64,000 bases of DNA from Seonamhaeicola maritimus (GCF_008056315.1 NZ_VRKQ01000010.1:558001-622000); one strand, 5' to 3'; positions 8,942-17,796 are shown, counted from the stretch's first letter. Made by a program: numbers and translations. The notes: a model not told the origin generated them from the sequence alone.

Positions 8942-11289
8942 TATCTAACGACCATTAGTTTTATGACTTTAGTTTCAAAAGTATCTAAATCTGAGAGCAT
9001 TACTAGATAAACTCCTGATGCCACAATATTATTGGCTAGGTTTTTACCATTCCAATAAGCTGTTCCTCCATCAATTTCTAAATTAAATCCTCTATACCTT
9101 TGATTTACTCTAGATTGTGCTTCCGCTACCAAATTACCTTCTATATCAGTAATTTTAATATTTACATTTTCAGATATGTCTTTGATTTTTACTTTTTCAT
9201 TAACAATATTAAAACCTGGTCTTACAGGGTTAGGGTAAGCAAATGCACTTTCTAAATCTTCAAATGGACTAGACCCGCCAGAAAGGAAAGACACTAATCC
9301 TCTACTTGTTGCAATGTATACAATGCCATTTGTATCATCTAAAGAAACGTCGTTAATAGTGTTTGATGGTAATGGTGAATTATTCTTAGTGAAATGATGA
9401 ATGGTATTTTGACCATCTGATGAAAAATAGAACAAACCAGAATCTGCTGTTCCTATCCATTTGTTGTTTGAACCATCAACTTCTATATCAGTTATAAATT
9501 GTTGAAATAATAACTCTTTTGCTATACCATCTTCTTCAATAATGATTTCATCAACCCTTATATTTTCTTCATCAAAAAAGTTTGATGTATTATATAATAC
9601 ACGTAATCCACTATTAGTACCTATCCATAGTTGGTTTCGTTTATCTAAAGCTAATGCCGATACTCTAGTTGAAGGCATGTTTTCATCATCTCTATAAACG
9701 CCTTTAATTTGAATATTTCCACCGCTTTCATTAAACCCGATAAAACCATAACTGTAACCTGCCGCCACCCATTTTGTTTGATCATCACCAATTACAATAT
9801 CTGCAAACCCATTATTATCAAATGCCTCTGGAATAACAGTGTTTAGAGGAAATGATTTCCATTGATTATTTGATGGATTATAGGATTTTAATTGATTTTC
9901 AACTAATCCCATTGTGATCCATAAAACGCCATTATTATCAAAAGACGATTCACCCACCCTAATATCAATATAACTAGGGTTATTTGGCAAAACAAGTGAT
10001 TCCAAATCACTATTTTGTTCATTGTAAAGAGTGATTGGAGTATCATCAATTATTTCCAATAAACCACTAAAAAATGAGCTTATAAATATTTGGCTATTAT
10101 CTAACGGGTTTATAGATATAGCATTTAAACATTTGGCTTCAAAAACATCGCTGTAAGGGGTATTAAGCCATGTTTTATCTTGTAAATGACTATAACCTCT
10201 ATTATTCAATGGATAAGGATTGAAGAATTCATTATACTCACCAAAAGTAACCCAAACTCCAGATGGTTCTGCCTCGACAGAAAATGGAATGTTCATTAAA
10301 GGCCCGTCTGGATGGATTTCTTCAAATATCACAGGATTGGAAAAAGAAGTTTTTAATATTCCGAAATCATTTGTCCCTATGTAAACATCATCCATATAAA
10401 CAATAGCTGAAGTATATTCAGTATCAAAATCTACGCTAATTGGTACTTGAGAAATTAAGCTGAAATTAATATCATAAACAAAAACATTATTTTCAGTAGT
10501 AACATTCAAATATTGATTGTCAAAATTAATATTTAAAGGAACATCATTATATAAAAACAACTCAAATAATGTGTCATTAGTAATATCATAAATTCTCTTA
10601 CTAGTATTTACAGCATACAATTTCGTCTCAGTACCTTCAACTATAATAAAATCTCCAGAAAATACAGTTTGCCAGTTTTGGAAATCAATGAGATTAGGGT
10701 TAGAAATTGGAGCCTTTAATATTCCGTTTCCGTTTGAACAGGCGGCATAAATATAATCTCCAAAAACTGTGGTCTGATTTACTTGAATTTGACTGCCATT
10801 GTTCCCAATAAAATAAGTATCTCCAAACTCAAGTCTTTCTAAATTAAAGACCGAAATTCCATAATTTGTAGATATATAAATAACATTTTCGTAAGCCTTA
10901 AAATGGTTTATTCTTTTATCATTAGGAGGGATTGTAGGTTTTTCAATAATATCGACAACCGATAATACCTCCTCTTCATTATCAAATGTGATTTCAACGA
11001 GACCATTTTCATAACCAATAACCAATAATTCATATGCTTCACTATAGAAAATGGTAGAAATAGTTTCTCCAGATAATCCATTTATTGTATTAAACTCCTT
11101 AATTTCATTTGTCTGTAAATCCAAACTAAAAATTGCGTTATCAGCTGCGGCAAAAATTTTATTATTGCCTTTTACAACTTCTTTTATAGAATAATATGAA
11201 AAATGACCTTGCCACAAGGCTGAAAAATCTTGCGAAAAAGATACTAGATAAAAAAAGCAAGCAAATAATAAAATATATTTCTTTTTCAT
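8941..11289 (-). CDS. porZ: PorZ-like type IX secretion accessory protein
   Basis: The protein has a signal peptide (residues 1-19). Its roughly 650 residues of two-component-regulator-propeller blades carry recurring motifs such as VLWITMGLVENQ, QLWIGTNSGL and KWIGTADSGLFYF. The C-terminal about 85 residues (AYPNPVRPGF to KVIKLMVVR) are a type IX-like sorting domain. The length (782) and order match PorZ, a surface component of the attachment complex that processes type IX cargo. It heads the minus-strand operon with recO. A histidine-kinase sensor origin is ruled out because no kinase domain follows. Confidence 0.82.
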   Translation of the reverse strand: MKKKYILLFACFFYLVSFSQDFSALWQGHFSYYSIKEVVKGNNKIFAAADNAIFSLDLQTNEIKEFNTINGLSGETISTIFYSEAYELLVIGYENGLVEITFDNEEEVLSVVDIIEKPTIPPNDKRINHFKAYENVIYISTNYGISVFNLERLEFGDTYFIGNNGSQIQVNQTTVFGDYIYAACSNGNGILKAPISNPNLIDFQNWQTVFSGDFIIVEGTETKLYAVNTSKRIYDITNDTLFELFLYNDVPLNINFDNQYLNVTTENNVFVYDINFSLISQVPISVDFDTEYTSAIVYMDDVYIGTNDFGILKTSFSNPVIFEEIHPDGPLMNIPFSVEAEPSGVWVTFGEYNEFFNPYPLNNRGYSHLQDKTWLNTPYSDVFEAKCLNAISINPLDNSQIFISSFFSGLLEIIDDTPITLYNEQNSDLESLVLPNNPSYIDIRVGESSFDNNGVLWITMGLVENQLKSYNPSNNQWKSFPLNTVIPEAFDNNGFADIVIGDDQTKWVAAGYSYGFIGFNESGGNIQIKGVYRDDENMPSTRVSALALDKRNQLWIGTNSGLRVLYNTSNFFDEENIRVDEIIIEEDGIAKELLFQQFITDIEVDGSNNKWIGTADSGLFYFSSDGQNTIHHFTKNNSPLPSNTINDVSLDDTNGIVYIATSRGLVSFLSGGSSPFEDLESAFAYPNPVRPGFNIVNEKVKIKDISENVNIKITDIEGNLVAEAQSRVNQRYRGFNLEIDGGTAYWNGKNLANNIVASGVYLVMLSDLDTFETKVIKLMVVR

Positions 11290-11356
11290 AGGAGGATTAA
11301 AAATTCAAATATATTTATTACTAACGAGTTTTACTTTAAAATAATATTTTTTCAAA

Positions 11357-11391
11357 TAAAAAAGCTCCCCTTTTTTAAGAGAAGCTTTTTT
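11357..11391 (-). terminator. rho-independent terminator after gdhA
   Basis: Arms AAAAAAGCTCCCC and GAGAAGCTTTTTT form a hairpin with A/T runs on both sides. It lies 20 bases beyond the gdhA stop on the minus strand and upstream of porZ. Confidence 0.7.
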
Positions 11392-11411
11392 AATTTGAAA
11401 GTTATTCATAC

Positions 11412-12761
11412 TTATACAACTCCCTGTGCTAACATTGCATCTGCAACTTTAACAAACCCAGCTATATTGGCACCCTTAACATAATCAATATATCCATCTT
11501 CTTCTTTACCGTACTCAATACAAGAATCATGAATATTGGCCATGATCTCCTTTAGTTTTAAATCTACCTCTTCTCTAGTCCAATTAAACCTCAACGAATT
11601 TTGCGTCATTTCTAATCCAGATGTTGCCACACCTCCTGCATTTGAAGCTTTTCCGGGAGCAAATAAAATTCTTGCTTTGTGAAACGCATCTATAGCACCT
11701 TTGGTTGATGGCATATTAGCTCCTTCACTCACACAAATACAACCGTTATTCAACAATGTTTTAGCATCATCTTCATTAAGCTCATTTTGTGTTGCGCAAG
11801 GTAAGGCTATATCACAAGGTATTTCCCATGGTGTTTTGCCTTTAACATACTTTGAATTAGGATATTCATTTAAGTATTCATGTATTCTTCCTCTTTTTTC
11901 GTTCTTTAATTCCATGACAAATTTTAATTTTTCAGAGTCAATACCCTCTTTATCATAAATATAACCAGAAGAATCAGATAAAGTTAAAACCTTTCCTCCT
12001 AACTGAATAACTTTTTCGGCCGCATATTGCGCTACATTACCGGACCCAGAAACAACAACTTTTTTACCTTCAAAACTATCATTCCTAGTCTCTAACATAC
12101 TATCAGCAAAATATACGGTTCCATATCCTGTGGCTTCAGGCCTAATTAATGATCCTCCCCAAGACATACCTTTTCCAGTTAAAACACCAGTAAAACCATT
12201 ACTAATCTTTTTATACATCCCAAAAAGGAAACCAATTTCTCTTGCACCAACTCCGATATCACCCGCAGGAACATCGGTGTTATGACCAATATGTCTAAAC
12301 AACTCACCCATAAAAGCATGACAGAAACGCATAATTTCGTTGTCGCTCTTACCTTTTGGGTCAAAATCACTTCCTCCTTTACCTCCACCCATAGGCAGTG
12401 TAGTTAAACTATTTTTAAAGACCTGTTCAAAAGCCAAAAACTTTAAAATACTCATATTCACTGTTGGATGAAAACGCAACCCACCTTTATAAGGCCCAAT
12501 TGCAGAATTCATTTGAATCCTATACCCCCTATTAACTTGAATTTCGCCAGAGTCATCAACCCAACACACTCTAAAAGTAATTACGCGCTCTGGCTCAACC
12601 ATTCTAAGAAGAATATTCTTTCCGTAATAAATATCATGTTTAACAATGTAAGGAAGTACTGTTTCAGCAACTTCCTCAACAGCTTGTAAGAATTCTGGTT
12701 CATTACCATTTCTTTGCTTAACAAGACCTAAAAACTCATTAATAATACTTTTCATACACAT
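11412..12761 (-). CDS. gdhA: NADP-specific glutamate dehydrogenase
   Basis: The 449-residue length is normal for the hexameric NADP-type enzyme that aminates 2-oxoglutarate to glutamate. Visible motifs are the glutamate-binding block PMGGGKGGSDFDPKGKSD, with catalytic Lys residues, then GVGAREIGFLFGMYKK and the Rossmann segment VVSGSGNVAQYAAEK. The ORF begins MCMKSIINEF, so the Met at 12755 is an equally good start. A TATATTTG element at 12801-12808 on the minus strand sits at a suitable distance. It is a stand-alone gene with its own terminator. Confidence 0.96.
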   Translation of the reverse strand: MCMKSIINEFLGLVKQRNGNEPEFLQAVEEVAETVLPYIVKHDIYYGKNILLRMVEPERVITFRVCWVDDSGEIQVNRGYRIQMNSAIGPYKGGLRFHPTVNMSILKFLAFEQVFKNSLTTLPMGGGKGGSDFDPKGKSDNEIMRFCHAFMGELFRHIGHNTDVPAGDIGVGAREIGFLFGMYKKISNGFTGVLTGKGMSWGGSLIRPEATGYGTVYFADSMLETRNDSFEGKKVVVSGSGNVAQYAAEKVIQLGGKVLTLSDSSGYIYDKEGIDSEKLKFVMELKNEKRGRIHEYLNEYPNSKYVKGKTPWEIPCDIALPCATQNELNEDDAKTLLNNGCICVSEGANMPSTKGAIDAFHKARILFAPGKASNAGGVATSGLEMTQNSLRFNWTREEVDLKLKEIMANIHDSCIEYGKEEDGYIDYVKGANIAGFVKVADAMLAQGVV

Positions 12762-12800
12762 AAATTGTATTAATTTTAAAAAATATGTAATTTAACGGTA

Positions 12801-12808
12801 CAAATATA
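12801..12808 (-). promoter_or_regulatory. gdhA -7 promoter element
   Basis: TATATTTG on the minus strand fits the Bacteroidetes -7 consensus TAnnTTTG, 40 bases upstream of the gdhA start. No clear TTG -33 element is seen. Confidence 0.45.
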
Positions 12809-12951
12809 CGTTATCTTTAAAAATAACCTTGTTTATTTTTGATATTCGCAATAAATATTTTTTTCAGTGAAGCTCGAAATTGGAGATATTTGATTGTTAA
12901 GCGAGTTTTTATATATTTGTTAATTAATGCTCCAAAAAGTAAAGCCCTATT

Positions 12952-13782
12952 ATGCTTAACTTAAAACCGTTAGTTATTTTATGTTGCTTGGTTTTTTTGA
13001 ATCAAGTTGTATATTCTCAATTAGGCTTTTCCCATGAAATTGGTGTGATAGCAGGACCTGTTGAGTTTAGATCAGATTTTGGTAGTCGGTTTGATGAGGA
13101 AACAAATTTAGGTAACTCCGGAATAGGGATTGGAATTGTTCATTATATTAACTTTGCTTACAGAGCAGATTGTAATTGTTATTCAACAGACACTTATTTC
13201 AATGATCATTTTAAATTAAGAAATGAAATTTCTTGGAACTACACTAGGTTAGATCACCATGGTGAATGGGTTAAGCCAAAATATACTTCTGCCAATGCGG
13301 ACAAATTGAGGACACATCATGGCGTTGCTGAAAATTTTGATATTGGAACACAACTTGAATATTTCCCTAGAAGTATTCGTTCCTTTCAAGCTTTTAGTTA
13401 TTTACTTGCTCCTTATATAAGTTTAGGTATTCATTATACCTCATCCTCTCCACAGGGGTGGACAGATTATGGGGATCAAGATATTTTTAATGCAGCTAAT
13501 ATTTATTCTTACTGGTATCAAGACCCACAATTTTTACCCCCAGTACCCGCTGGAGAACAACGTGAATATCCTGTTGATGTAAATCCTTTTTCAGATTGGT
13601 CTATGGTGGCAAGTGTTGGTGCTCGTTACAAAATTGGTGTTTTATCTGACCTATTAATTGATTTACGCTGGCAGTTATACTTTAACGATTGGGTGGACGG
13701 ATTTAACCATAAACTAAGCTACAACAAGTTTAATGATTGGTTGTTGTGGTTAAATGTTGGGTATATTTATTATCTAGATTAA
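12952..13782 (+). CDS. flavobacterial outer-membrane-type protein (THC0290_0291-like)
   Basis: The protein is 276 residues with a signal peptide (residues 1-22, ending VVYSQ). The mature part has alternating hydrophobic strands with many aromatic residues, for example FAYRADCNCYSTDTYF, and ends WLNVGYIYYLD, as in small outer membrane beta barrels. It resembles the flavobacterial family I know as THC0290_0291, which has no assigned function; that name rests on memory of the family and not on a search. The gene stands alone, divergent from gdhA and convergent with the DinB-like gene, with 9 bases between. Confidence 0.7.
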   Translation: MLNLKPLVILCCLVFLNQVVYSQLGFSHEIGVIAGPVEFRSDFGSRFDEETNLGNSGIGIGIVHYINFAYRADCNCYSTDTYFNDHFKLRNEISWNYTRLDHHGEWVKPKYTSANADKLRTHHGVAENFDIGTQLEYFPRSIRSFQAFSYLLAPYISLGIHYTSSSPQGWTDYGDQDIFNAANIYSYWYQDPQFLPPVPAGEQREYPVDVNPFSDWSMVASVGARYKIGVLSDLLIDLRWQLYFNDWVDGFNHKLSYNKFNDWLLWLNVGYIYYLD

Positions 13783-13791
13783 CGGAATCTG

Positions 13792-14253
13792 TTACTTTAC
13801 CAACTTTAGCATTGATAAAACATACCCTAAATGCATCCCTTCATGAAATAAGATGAATTCTAAGGAATCATCAATATTAATTAGTGTATTTCCAGTGGTT
13901 GAAACCGTATATTCGTTAAAGTTTTTAAACGCATCTTTTTGATAATCTTTGGCAGTTTTTTCAATGGTAGTTTCAAGTAAACCTTTTATTAGGTTAACCT
14001 CTTCTTGAGAAACAGAACCTTCTGGCTTTGTACCTTTTTTATATTTTTCAATTAATTCATCACTTACCATTGTAGGAAGCCCTGAAAGTCTATAAGCCAA
14101 AAGTTGTTCAGTAACTACTATATGGCCAATATTCCAGATGATATTATTACTGAACCCTTTAGGAATTTTATTTAGTGCTTCTAATGATAATTTCTCTAAG
14201 ATTCTTTTGAAAGATTTTCGTGTGCTTTGTAAAACGTCTAACGGAAAAGCCAT
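13792..14253 (-). CDS. DinB family four-helix protein
   Basis: The 153-residue protein has the DinB-like metal-binding helical bundle. A His lies in NIIWNIGHIVVTEQLL, and paired His residues in the C-terminal LFHEGMHLGYVLSML, the pattern that holds a divalent metal in this superfamily. Members act as metal-dependent thiol transferases, dehalogenase-like enzymes or stress proteins; the exact role here cannot be deduced. It is divergent from the ArsC-like gene, with 74 bases between. Confidence 0.8.
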   Translation of the reverse strand: MAFPLDVLQSTRKSFKRILEKLSLEALNKIPKGFSNNIIWNIGHIVVTEQLLAYRLSGLPTMVSDELIEKYKKGTKPEGSVSQEEVNLIKGLLETTIEKTAKDYQKDAFKNFNEYTVSTTGNTLINIDDSLEFILFHEGMHLGYVLSMLKLVK

Positions 14254-14327
14254 AGTCTTTATTTTTTTGATAAATATAGTTTTAAATGATATAATTGCAC
14301 TTATTTTTGTTTTAAATAGTTATAAAA

Positions 14328-14678
14328 ATGAAAAAAGTTTATTATCTAAAAACTTGTAACACTTGTGTTAGAATTTTAAAAGAATTGAATCTCTCTTCAG
14401 AATTTATTCTTCAGGATATAAAAAAAGAGCCCATTACAGTTAAACAATTAGATGAAATGCATGCTCTATCTGGTAATTACCAATCTCTTTTTAGTAAGCG
14501 ATCTAAACTTTACAAAGAAATGGGTTTAAAGGATCAAGTTTTAGAGGAACGTGATTTCAAGAATTATATACTTGAACATTATACCTTTTTAAGTAGACCC
14601 GTTATTATTGTTGATAACGAAATTTTCATAGGTAATTCCCAAAAAACTGTTGATGCTGTAAAGACAAAAATTAGCTAA
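14328..14678 (+). CDS. ArsC/Spx-family protein
   Basis: This 116-residue thioredoxin-fold protein of the arsenate reductase family carries Cys10 and Cys13 in LKTCNTCVRIL near the N-terminus. The C-terminal LSRPVIIVDNEIFIGNSQ is the substrate-proximal loop of ArsC and Spx. The lineage includes arsenate reductases, the YffB group and the transcription factor Spx. With no arsenic genes nearby I would not call it a true arsenate reductase. A TATTTTTG promoter element lies shortly upstream, near 14295. Confidence 0.8.
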   Translation: MKKVYYLKTCNTCVRILKELNLSSEFILQDIKKEPITVKQLDEMHALSGNYQSLFSKRSKLYKEMGLKDQVLEERDFKNYILEHYTFLSRPVIIVDNEIFIGNSQKTVDAVKTKIS

Positions 14679-14728
14679 TAACGTAAATACATTAAAACAT
14701 TTTTTATATTTTTTATTTTCTTCTAATA

Positions 14729-14887
14729 CTATAGATCCGTAAAACTGAAATCTTTAAAAGCTTTATAAAAAGGATCTAAAACATTAAGGTTAACAAAAAT
14801 GAGAAGTAGTATTCCAGAAACAATTATAGTAAGTATTGTACATATAAAACTATCTCGCCACAATAATCTATTCTTTTCTGAAATCAT
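14729..14887 (-). CDS. small membrane protein, 52 residues
   Basis: The frame runs from an ATG at 14887 to TAG at 14729. The product starts MISEKNRLLW, has one strongly hydrophobic segment (about residues 15-33, IC TILTIIVSGILLLIFVN) and ends in a polar, aromatic tail, DPFYKAFKDFSFTDL. Codon use looks like neighbouring genes and the amino acid pattern is protein-like, with positive residues before the membrane span. The family is not known to me. A hairpin (14995-15026) and another small membrane gene lie upstream. Confidence 0.5.
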   Translation of the reverse strand: MISEKNRLLWRDSFICTILTIIVSGILLLIFVNLNVLDPFYKAFKDFSFTDL

Positions 14888-14994
14888 AGTAAAATTCAAA
14901 CCTTAGCTAATTTAAACATTTTTTTAAAAGGCTCAATAATTCTTCACCATAGTAAAGAAATTATAAGTTCCTAACTTAGATAACTAAAATGCAT

Positions 14995-15026
14995 AAAAAA
15001 AATCCAATATTTATATTGGATTTTTG
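14995..15026. terminator. bidirectional hairpin terminator
   Basis: Arms AAAAATCCAATAT and ATATTGGATTTTT form a perfect 13-bp stem with A/T flanks, just past the stop of the 62-residue membrane protein gene on the minus strand. Confidence 0.7.
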
Positions 15027-15045
15027 AGTTGAATTTGAATATTTT

Positions 15046-15234
15046 TTAAGAACTCTTCTTTTCAATTGATATTCTAATTAAGATAGCCATTAGTACCCAA
15101 ATTATCCAAGTTTCACCATGAGACATTTCATAATTAGACCCTGCTAAACGTGCTATTGTAAGAACAATATAAATAATGATTGGTGAAAGAATAAGTGACA
15201 CTAAAAGATTGATGATGGTGTTTTTAATATCCAT
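15046..15234 (-). CDS. small two-span membrane protein
   Basis: The 62-residue product has two predicted membrane segments: residues about 8-28 (NLLVSLILSPIIIYIVLTI) and about 43-55 (WIIWVLMAILI), with a basic C-terminus IEKKSS. I do not recognise the family. A terminator hairpin directly follows the stop, which supports it as a transcribed gene. Confidence 0.55.
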   Translation of the reverse strand: MDIKNTIINLLVSLILSPIIIYIVLTIARLAGSNYEMSHGETWIIWVLMAILIRISIEKKSS

Positions 15235-15547
15235 AATATAAAGAATTGGTTAGTATTGTAAAGATACTAAATATAAAAAGGTAAGTTTTCAACATAATAA
15301 ACCACCTAATTTTTTGAGTGATTTTTTGCTCCAGTTCATATTGTTATTTCAAATTTTCTTAATAAAGAAATCATGAGGTTTTTTATTTGTTTAATCCATT
15401 TTATGTCATTATAGTAAGTAAAGTCAATATCACCATAATTGGGTATATTTGAATATAATATTTAAAGTCTTTTTTAAAGTTGCTCCTCTGGTTAGCCTTG
15501 AACCAATAACACTCTGGTTAACTAATTAAACGGATTAGAAAATTATT
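15235..15547. other. gene-poor stretch ending in a tRNA remnant
   Basis: This 313-base AT-rich interval holds no convincing ORF. Its only structure is the decayed tRNA-Asn 3' half at 15481-15522, annotated separately. The rest shows nothing I can assign. Confidence 0.5.
15481..15522 (-). pseudogene. decayed 3' half of tRNA-Asn
   Basis: By eye, 34 of 42 positions match the 3' part of the intact tRNA-Asn at 17648-17721, in the same orientation and without gaps. The match covers the acceptor 3' strand, the T arm, the variable region and the right side of the anticodon arm, and ends near the anticodon loop. That is the extent usually duplicated when an element integrates into a tRNA gene, so I read it as an old attachment site. 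Confidence 0.65.
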
Positions 15548-16291
15548 ATGTGTTATTCTACTACATTAAGAAAACAAAGAAAAGAAGTTGAAAAGCGTCT
15601 TTATCAGGAAATAAATACTGAGTTTGAAATAGATTTTGAATACACCCCTTATTTCCATTTAAATGGATTCTCTCATGGCAATGTTTATATTATTAAAATG
15701 GATGAGCCTGATAGGATACACCCTGCAGCTTGGGGATTAGTTCCAGATTGGGGTGTACATAACCCTGAGGTATTCTGGAAAAAAAGCAACACTTTAAATG
15801 CAAGAGCCGAAAGTTTATTTGAGAAACCCTCATTTAAAAACAGTGCTAATGATAAACGCTGTTTAATTCTTTCTGATGGTTTTTACGAGCCTCATCATGT
15901 AGGCGGCGTCTCTATTCCTCATTTTTGCTATCAGCCTTCTAAAGAATACCCAGAAGGCGATTTATTCCTGTTTGCAGGTCTTTATAATGAATTAGACAAT
16001 GATTTGTTATCTGCAACTATTATTACTGTTGAGGCAAATGATTTTTTTGCTGAAGTTCATAATAAAAAGAAACGGATGCCTTTAGTGCTGGCATATGATT
16101 TATATGAAGATTGGTTAGATAATGGGCTTAACCAATCTCAACTAAATGAATTAATGGCTTACGGGTTTACTAATAGAGATTTTAAAGCACATCCGATAAA
16201 CAGGGATTTGTATTATAAAAAAAACGTTAACACAAATATACCTGAGATAATCAAACCTATAGATTATCCTGAATTAAACACATTGTTTTAA
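15548..16291 (+). CDS. SRAP domain protein (HMCES/YedK family)
   Basis: The 247-residue protein belongs to the SOS-response-associated peptidase family, which forms a covalent thiazolidine link to abasic sites in single-stranded DNA and shields them. Cys2, exposed after removal of Met1, is the catalytic nucleophile (MCYSTTL). NARAES near residue 84, the Glu in LSDGFYEPHH (about 114) and the His in EVHNKKKRMPLVL complete the expected active site. The gene stands alone between the tRNA-Asn remnant and the MORN gene, so it may be mobile-element cargo. Family assignment is firm. Confidence 0.93.
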   Translation: MCYSTTLRKQRKEVEKRLYQEINTEFEIDFEYTPYFHLNGFSHGNVYIIKMDEPDRIHPAAWGLVPDWGVHNPEVFWKKSNTLNARAESLFEKPSFKNSANDKRCLILSDGFYEPHHVGGVSIPHFCYQPSKEYPEGDLFLFAGLYNELDNDLLSATIITVEANDFFAEVHNKKKRMPLVLAYDLYEDWLDNGLNQSQLNELMAYGFTNRDFKAHPINRDLYYKKNVNTNIPEIIKPIDYPELNTLF

Positions 16292-16369
16292 TATGTAACT
16301 TGAGAAGGCTTAATTTGATTAGGCTCTTATCCTTCAAATCAATTTATCATGATTACTAGATTAGGGCGT

Positions 16370-16401
16370 AAAAAAAGAGCTACATTTCTGTAACTCTTTG
16401 A
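16370..16401. terminator. weak hairpin after the SRAP gene
   Basis: AAAGAGCTAC and GTAACTCTTT pair with one bulge around ATTTCT, about 80 bases beyond the SRAP stop. It is a plausible but imperfect terminator. Confidence 0.35.
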
Positions 16402-16553
16402 TTTTAAAAGCTCCCTCTAATATTGTTTTGTCGAACCAATTTAATGAGGAACTAAAACGATTCGCTTTTTTGAATATTATTTTTAATAAATGAGATGGTA
16501 CTCATTTAATATCTGGACTATTGAATTATTTACAATTACATGGAACCTAATAA

Positions 16554-17429
16554 TTAATTTTCGTAATTTTCCTTTAAAAGTAATTTTCCATCTTCATCAT
16601 AGTATCTCCATTCACCAATCATATGACCAAATTTATAAAATCCTTTTGCCCATAATTGACTATTTGGATGGTATTGCTCCCATAATCCATCTATATTTCC
16701 TTTACTATAATTTACTTTCCTTTTTAATTGACCACTTTCATAATATTCTTGCCAAAGCCCCTTTTTAGTCCCTTTATTGTAATTTCCCTTACTCTCAAGT
16801 ATGCCATTAGAATAATATGCCTTCCACTCCCCATCCCTTTCTCCATCAATGTAACTTCCTTCAATTAAAAGTTGACCATTTTCATGTTTTTTTTGATAAA
16901 GCCCGTCACTAAGTTTTTCAATTAAATCAGATTCTTCATTTAATTGAATATTTTTTAATATCTCATTCCTTTGTGACATATCATCATGCGCTGTTGCTGC
17001 AATTTCTTTGTTATAATCCAACATATCCTTTACATCATTTTGTATTATTGGGTTTTTAGACTTATTAGTATTATTTATAGGAAGAGGTATATCAATATCA
17101 TTACCAGATATCTCCATAACAGCACCTGTCGCAATTGCTACCCCTGAAACCAAAGAACCAAGTCCAGATTCCTTAGGGCTTTTATAGTCATTATTATAAT
17201 GAATCCACCCTAAATTATCAGGCACACCATTTTTTACAAAAACATATTTTTGCACTTTTCCCTTTTTGTTATAACGAATTACTCTTCCCGTAACCAAAGT
17301 TGTATCTGTTTTTAAATAGAATAATCCCTTAATTTCTTTGGTGTCAGAAATATTAATCTCGTTATGGTTGATTTGTCCTTTACAAACAAACATTAAAGCA
17401 ATAAAAATCAACGTAAATAATTGTTTCAT
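16554..17429 (-). CDS. exported MORN-repeat (YwqK-like) protein
   Basis: A signal peptide (residues 1-19) precedes an N-terminal domain of about 150 residues that I do not recognise. At least five MORN_2-type repeats follow from about residue 175, of the form NGQLLIEGSYIDGERDGEWKAYY, with W/Y and DG or KG at fixed spacing. Such repeats are often named YwqK antitoxin-like; no toxin gene is adjacent, so I would not call it an antitoxin. In Bacteroidetes these are periplasmic or surface proteins of unknown role. It lies between the SRAP gene and tRNA-Asn, within the possible island. Confidence 0.75.
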   Translation of the reverse strand: MKQLFTLIFIALMFVCKGQINHNEINISDTKEIKGLFYLKTDTTLVTGRVIRYNKKGKVQKYVFVKNGVPDNLGWIHYNNDYKSPKESGLGSLVSGVAIATGAVMEISGNDIDIPLPINNTNKSKNPIIQNDVKDMLDYNKEIAATAHDDMSQRNEILKNIQLNEESDLIEKLSDGLYQKKHENGQLLIEGSYIDGERDGEWKAYYSNGILESKGNYNKGTKKGLWQEYYESGQLKRKVNYSKGNIDGLWEQYHPNSQLWAKGFYKFGHMIGEWRYYDEDGKLLLKENYEN

Positions 17430-17608
17430 AATTTATGCTTTTAATCATTTAATATTACGCCGTTATAATAAAACGCTAAATCTAAAAACCATAATAACCT
17501 GTGAAGGAAAGCATTATTGTTGGTTCTAACAATATAGAAAATAAAAGTGACAATAACCCATATAGAGTTTGTTAGAGCTATTTGAAACTGTAAAAGATAT
17601 TTAAAAAC

Positions 17609-17638
17609 AAAAAGTTCAACAGAAATGTTGAACTTTTT
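17609..17638 (-). terminator. terminator of tRNA-Asn
   Basis: GTTCAAC and GTTGAAC pair around AGAAAT, flanked by A and T runs, just past the tRNA 3' end on the minus strand. Confidence 0.75.
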
Positions 17639-17647
17639 TCAATTTTG

Positions 17648-17721
17648 CTCCTCAGGTTGGGCTCGAACCAACGACCCTCTGATTAACAGTCAGATGCTCT
17701 AACCAACTGAGCTACTGAGGA
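17648..17721 (-). tRNA. tRNA-Asn (GTT)
   Basis: The reverse complement folds as a full cloverleaf. The acceptor pairs TCCTCAG with CTGAGGA, the D stem GCTC with GAGC, the anticodon stem TCTGA with TCAGA around CTGTTAA (anticodon GTT), and the T stem GTTGG with CCAAC. The discriminator base is G and CCA is not encoded. Its promoter and terminator are both visible. Confidence 0.95.
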
Positions 17722-17746
17722 AGATTGTTTTCCGCTTTTGCGAGCG

Positions 17747-17777
17747 CAAATATATATATAATTTTTAATTACTACAA
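17747..17777 (-). promoter_or_regulatory. tRNA-Asn promoter
   Basis: On the minus strand, TTG (17775-17777) and TATATTTG (17747-17754) are separated by 20 bases, matching the flavobacterial TTG-N17-23-TAnnTTTG promoter, about 25 bases before the tRNA 5' end. Confidence 0.65.
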
Positions 17778-17796
17778 TGTAATTTTTAAAAAATTT

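Noticed and set aside
14328-14678. Arsenate resistance gene
   Set aside because: The protein belongs to the ArsC/Spx fold, but no arsenic transporter or regulator is near, so only the family is named.
16490-16768. 92-codon plus-strand ORF
   Set aside because: It is antisense to the MORN repeats of the 16554-17429 gene, which have a clear protein pattern; the ORF has no family logic and is a shadow.
16554-17429. Toxin-antitoxin system (YwqK antitoxin name)
   Set aside because: MORN_2 repeats are often given this label, but no toxin gene is adjacent and the protein has an export signal.
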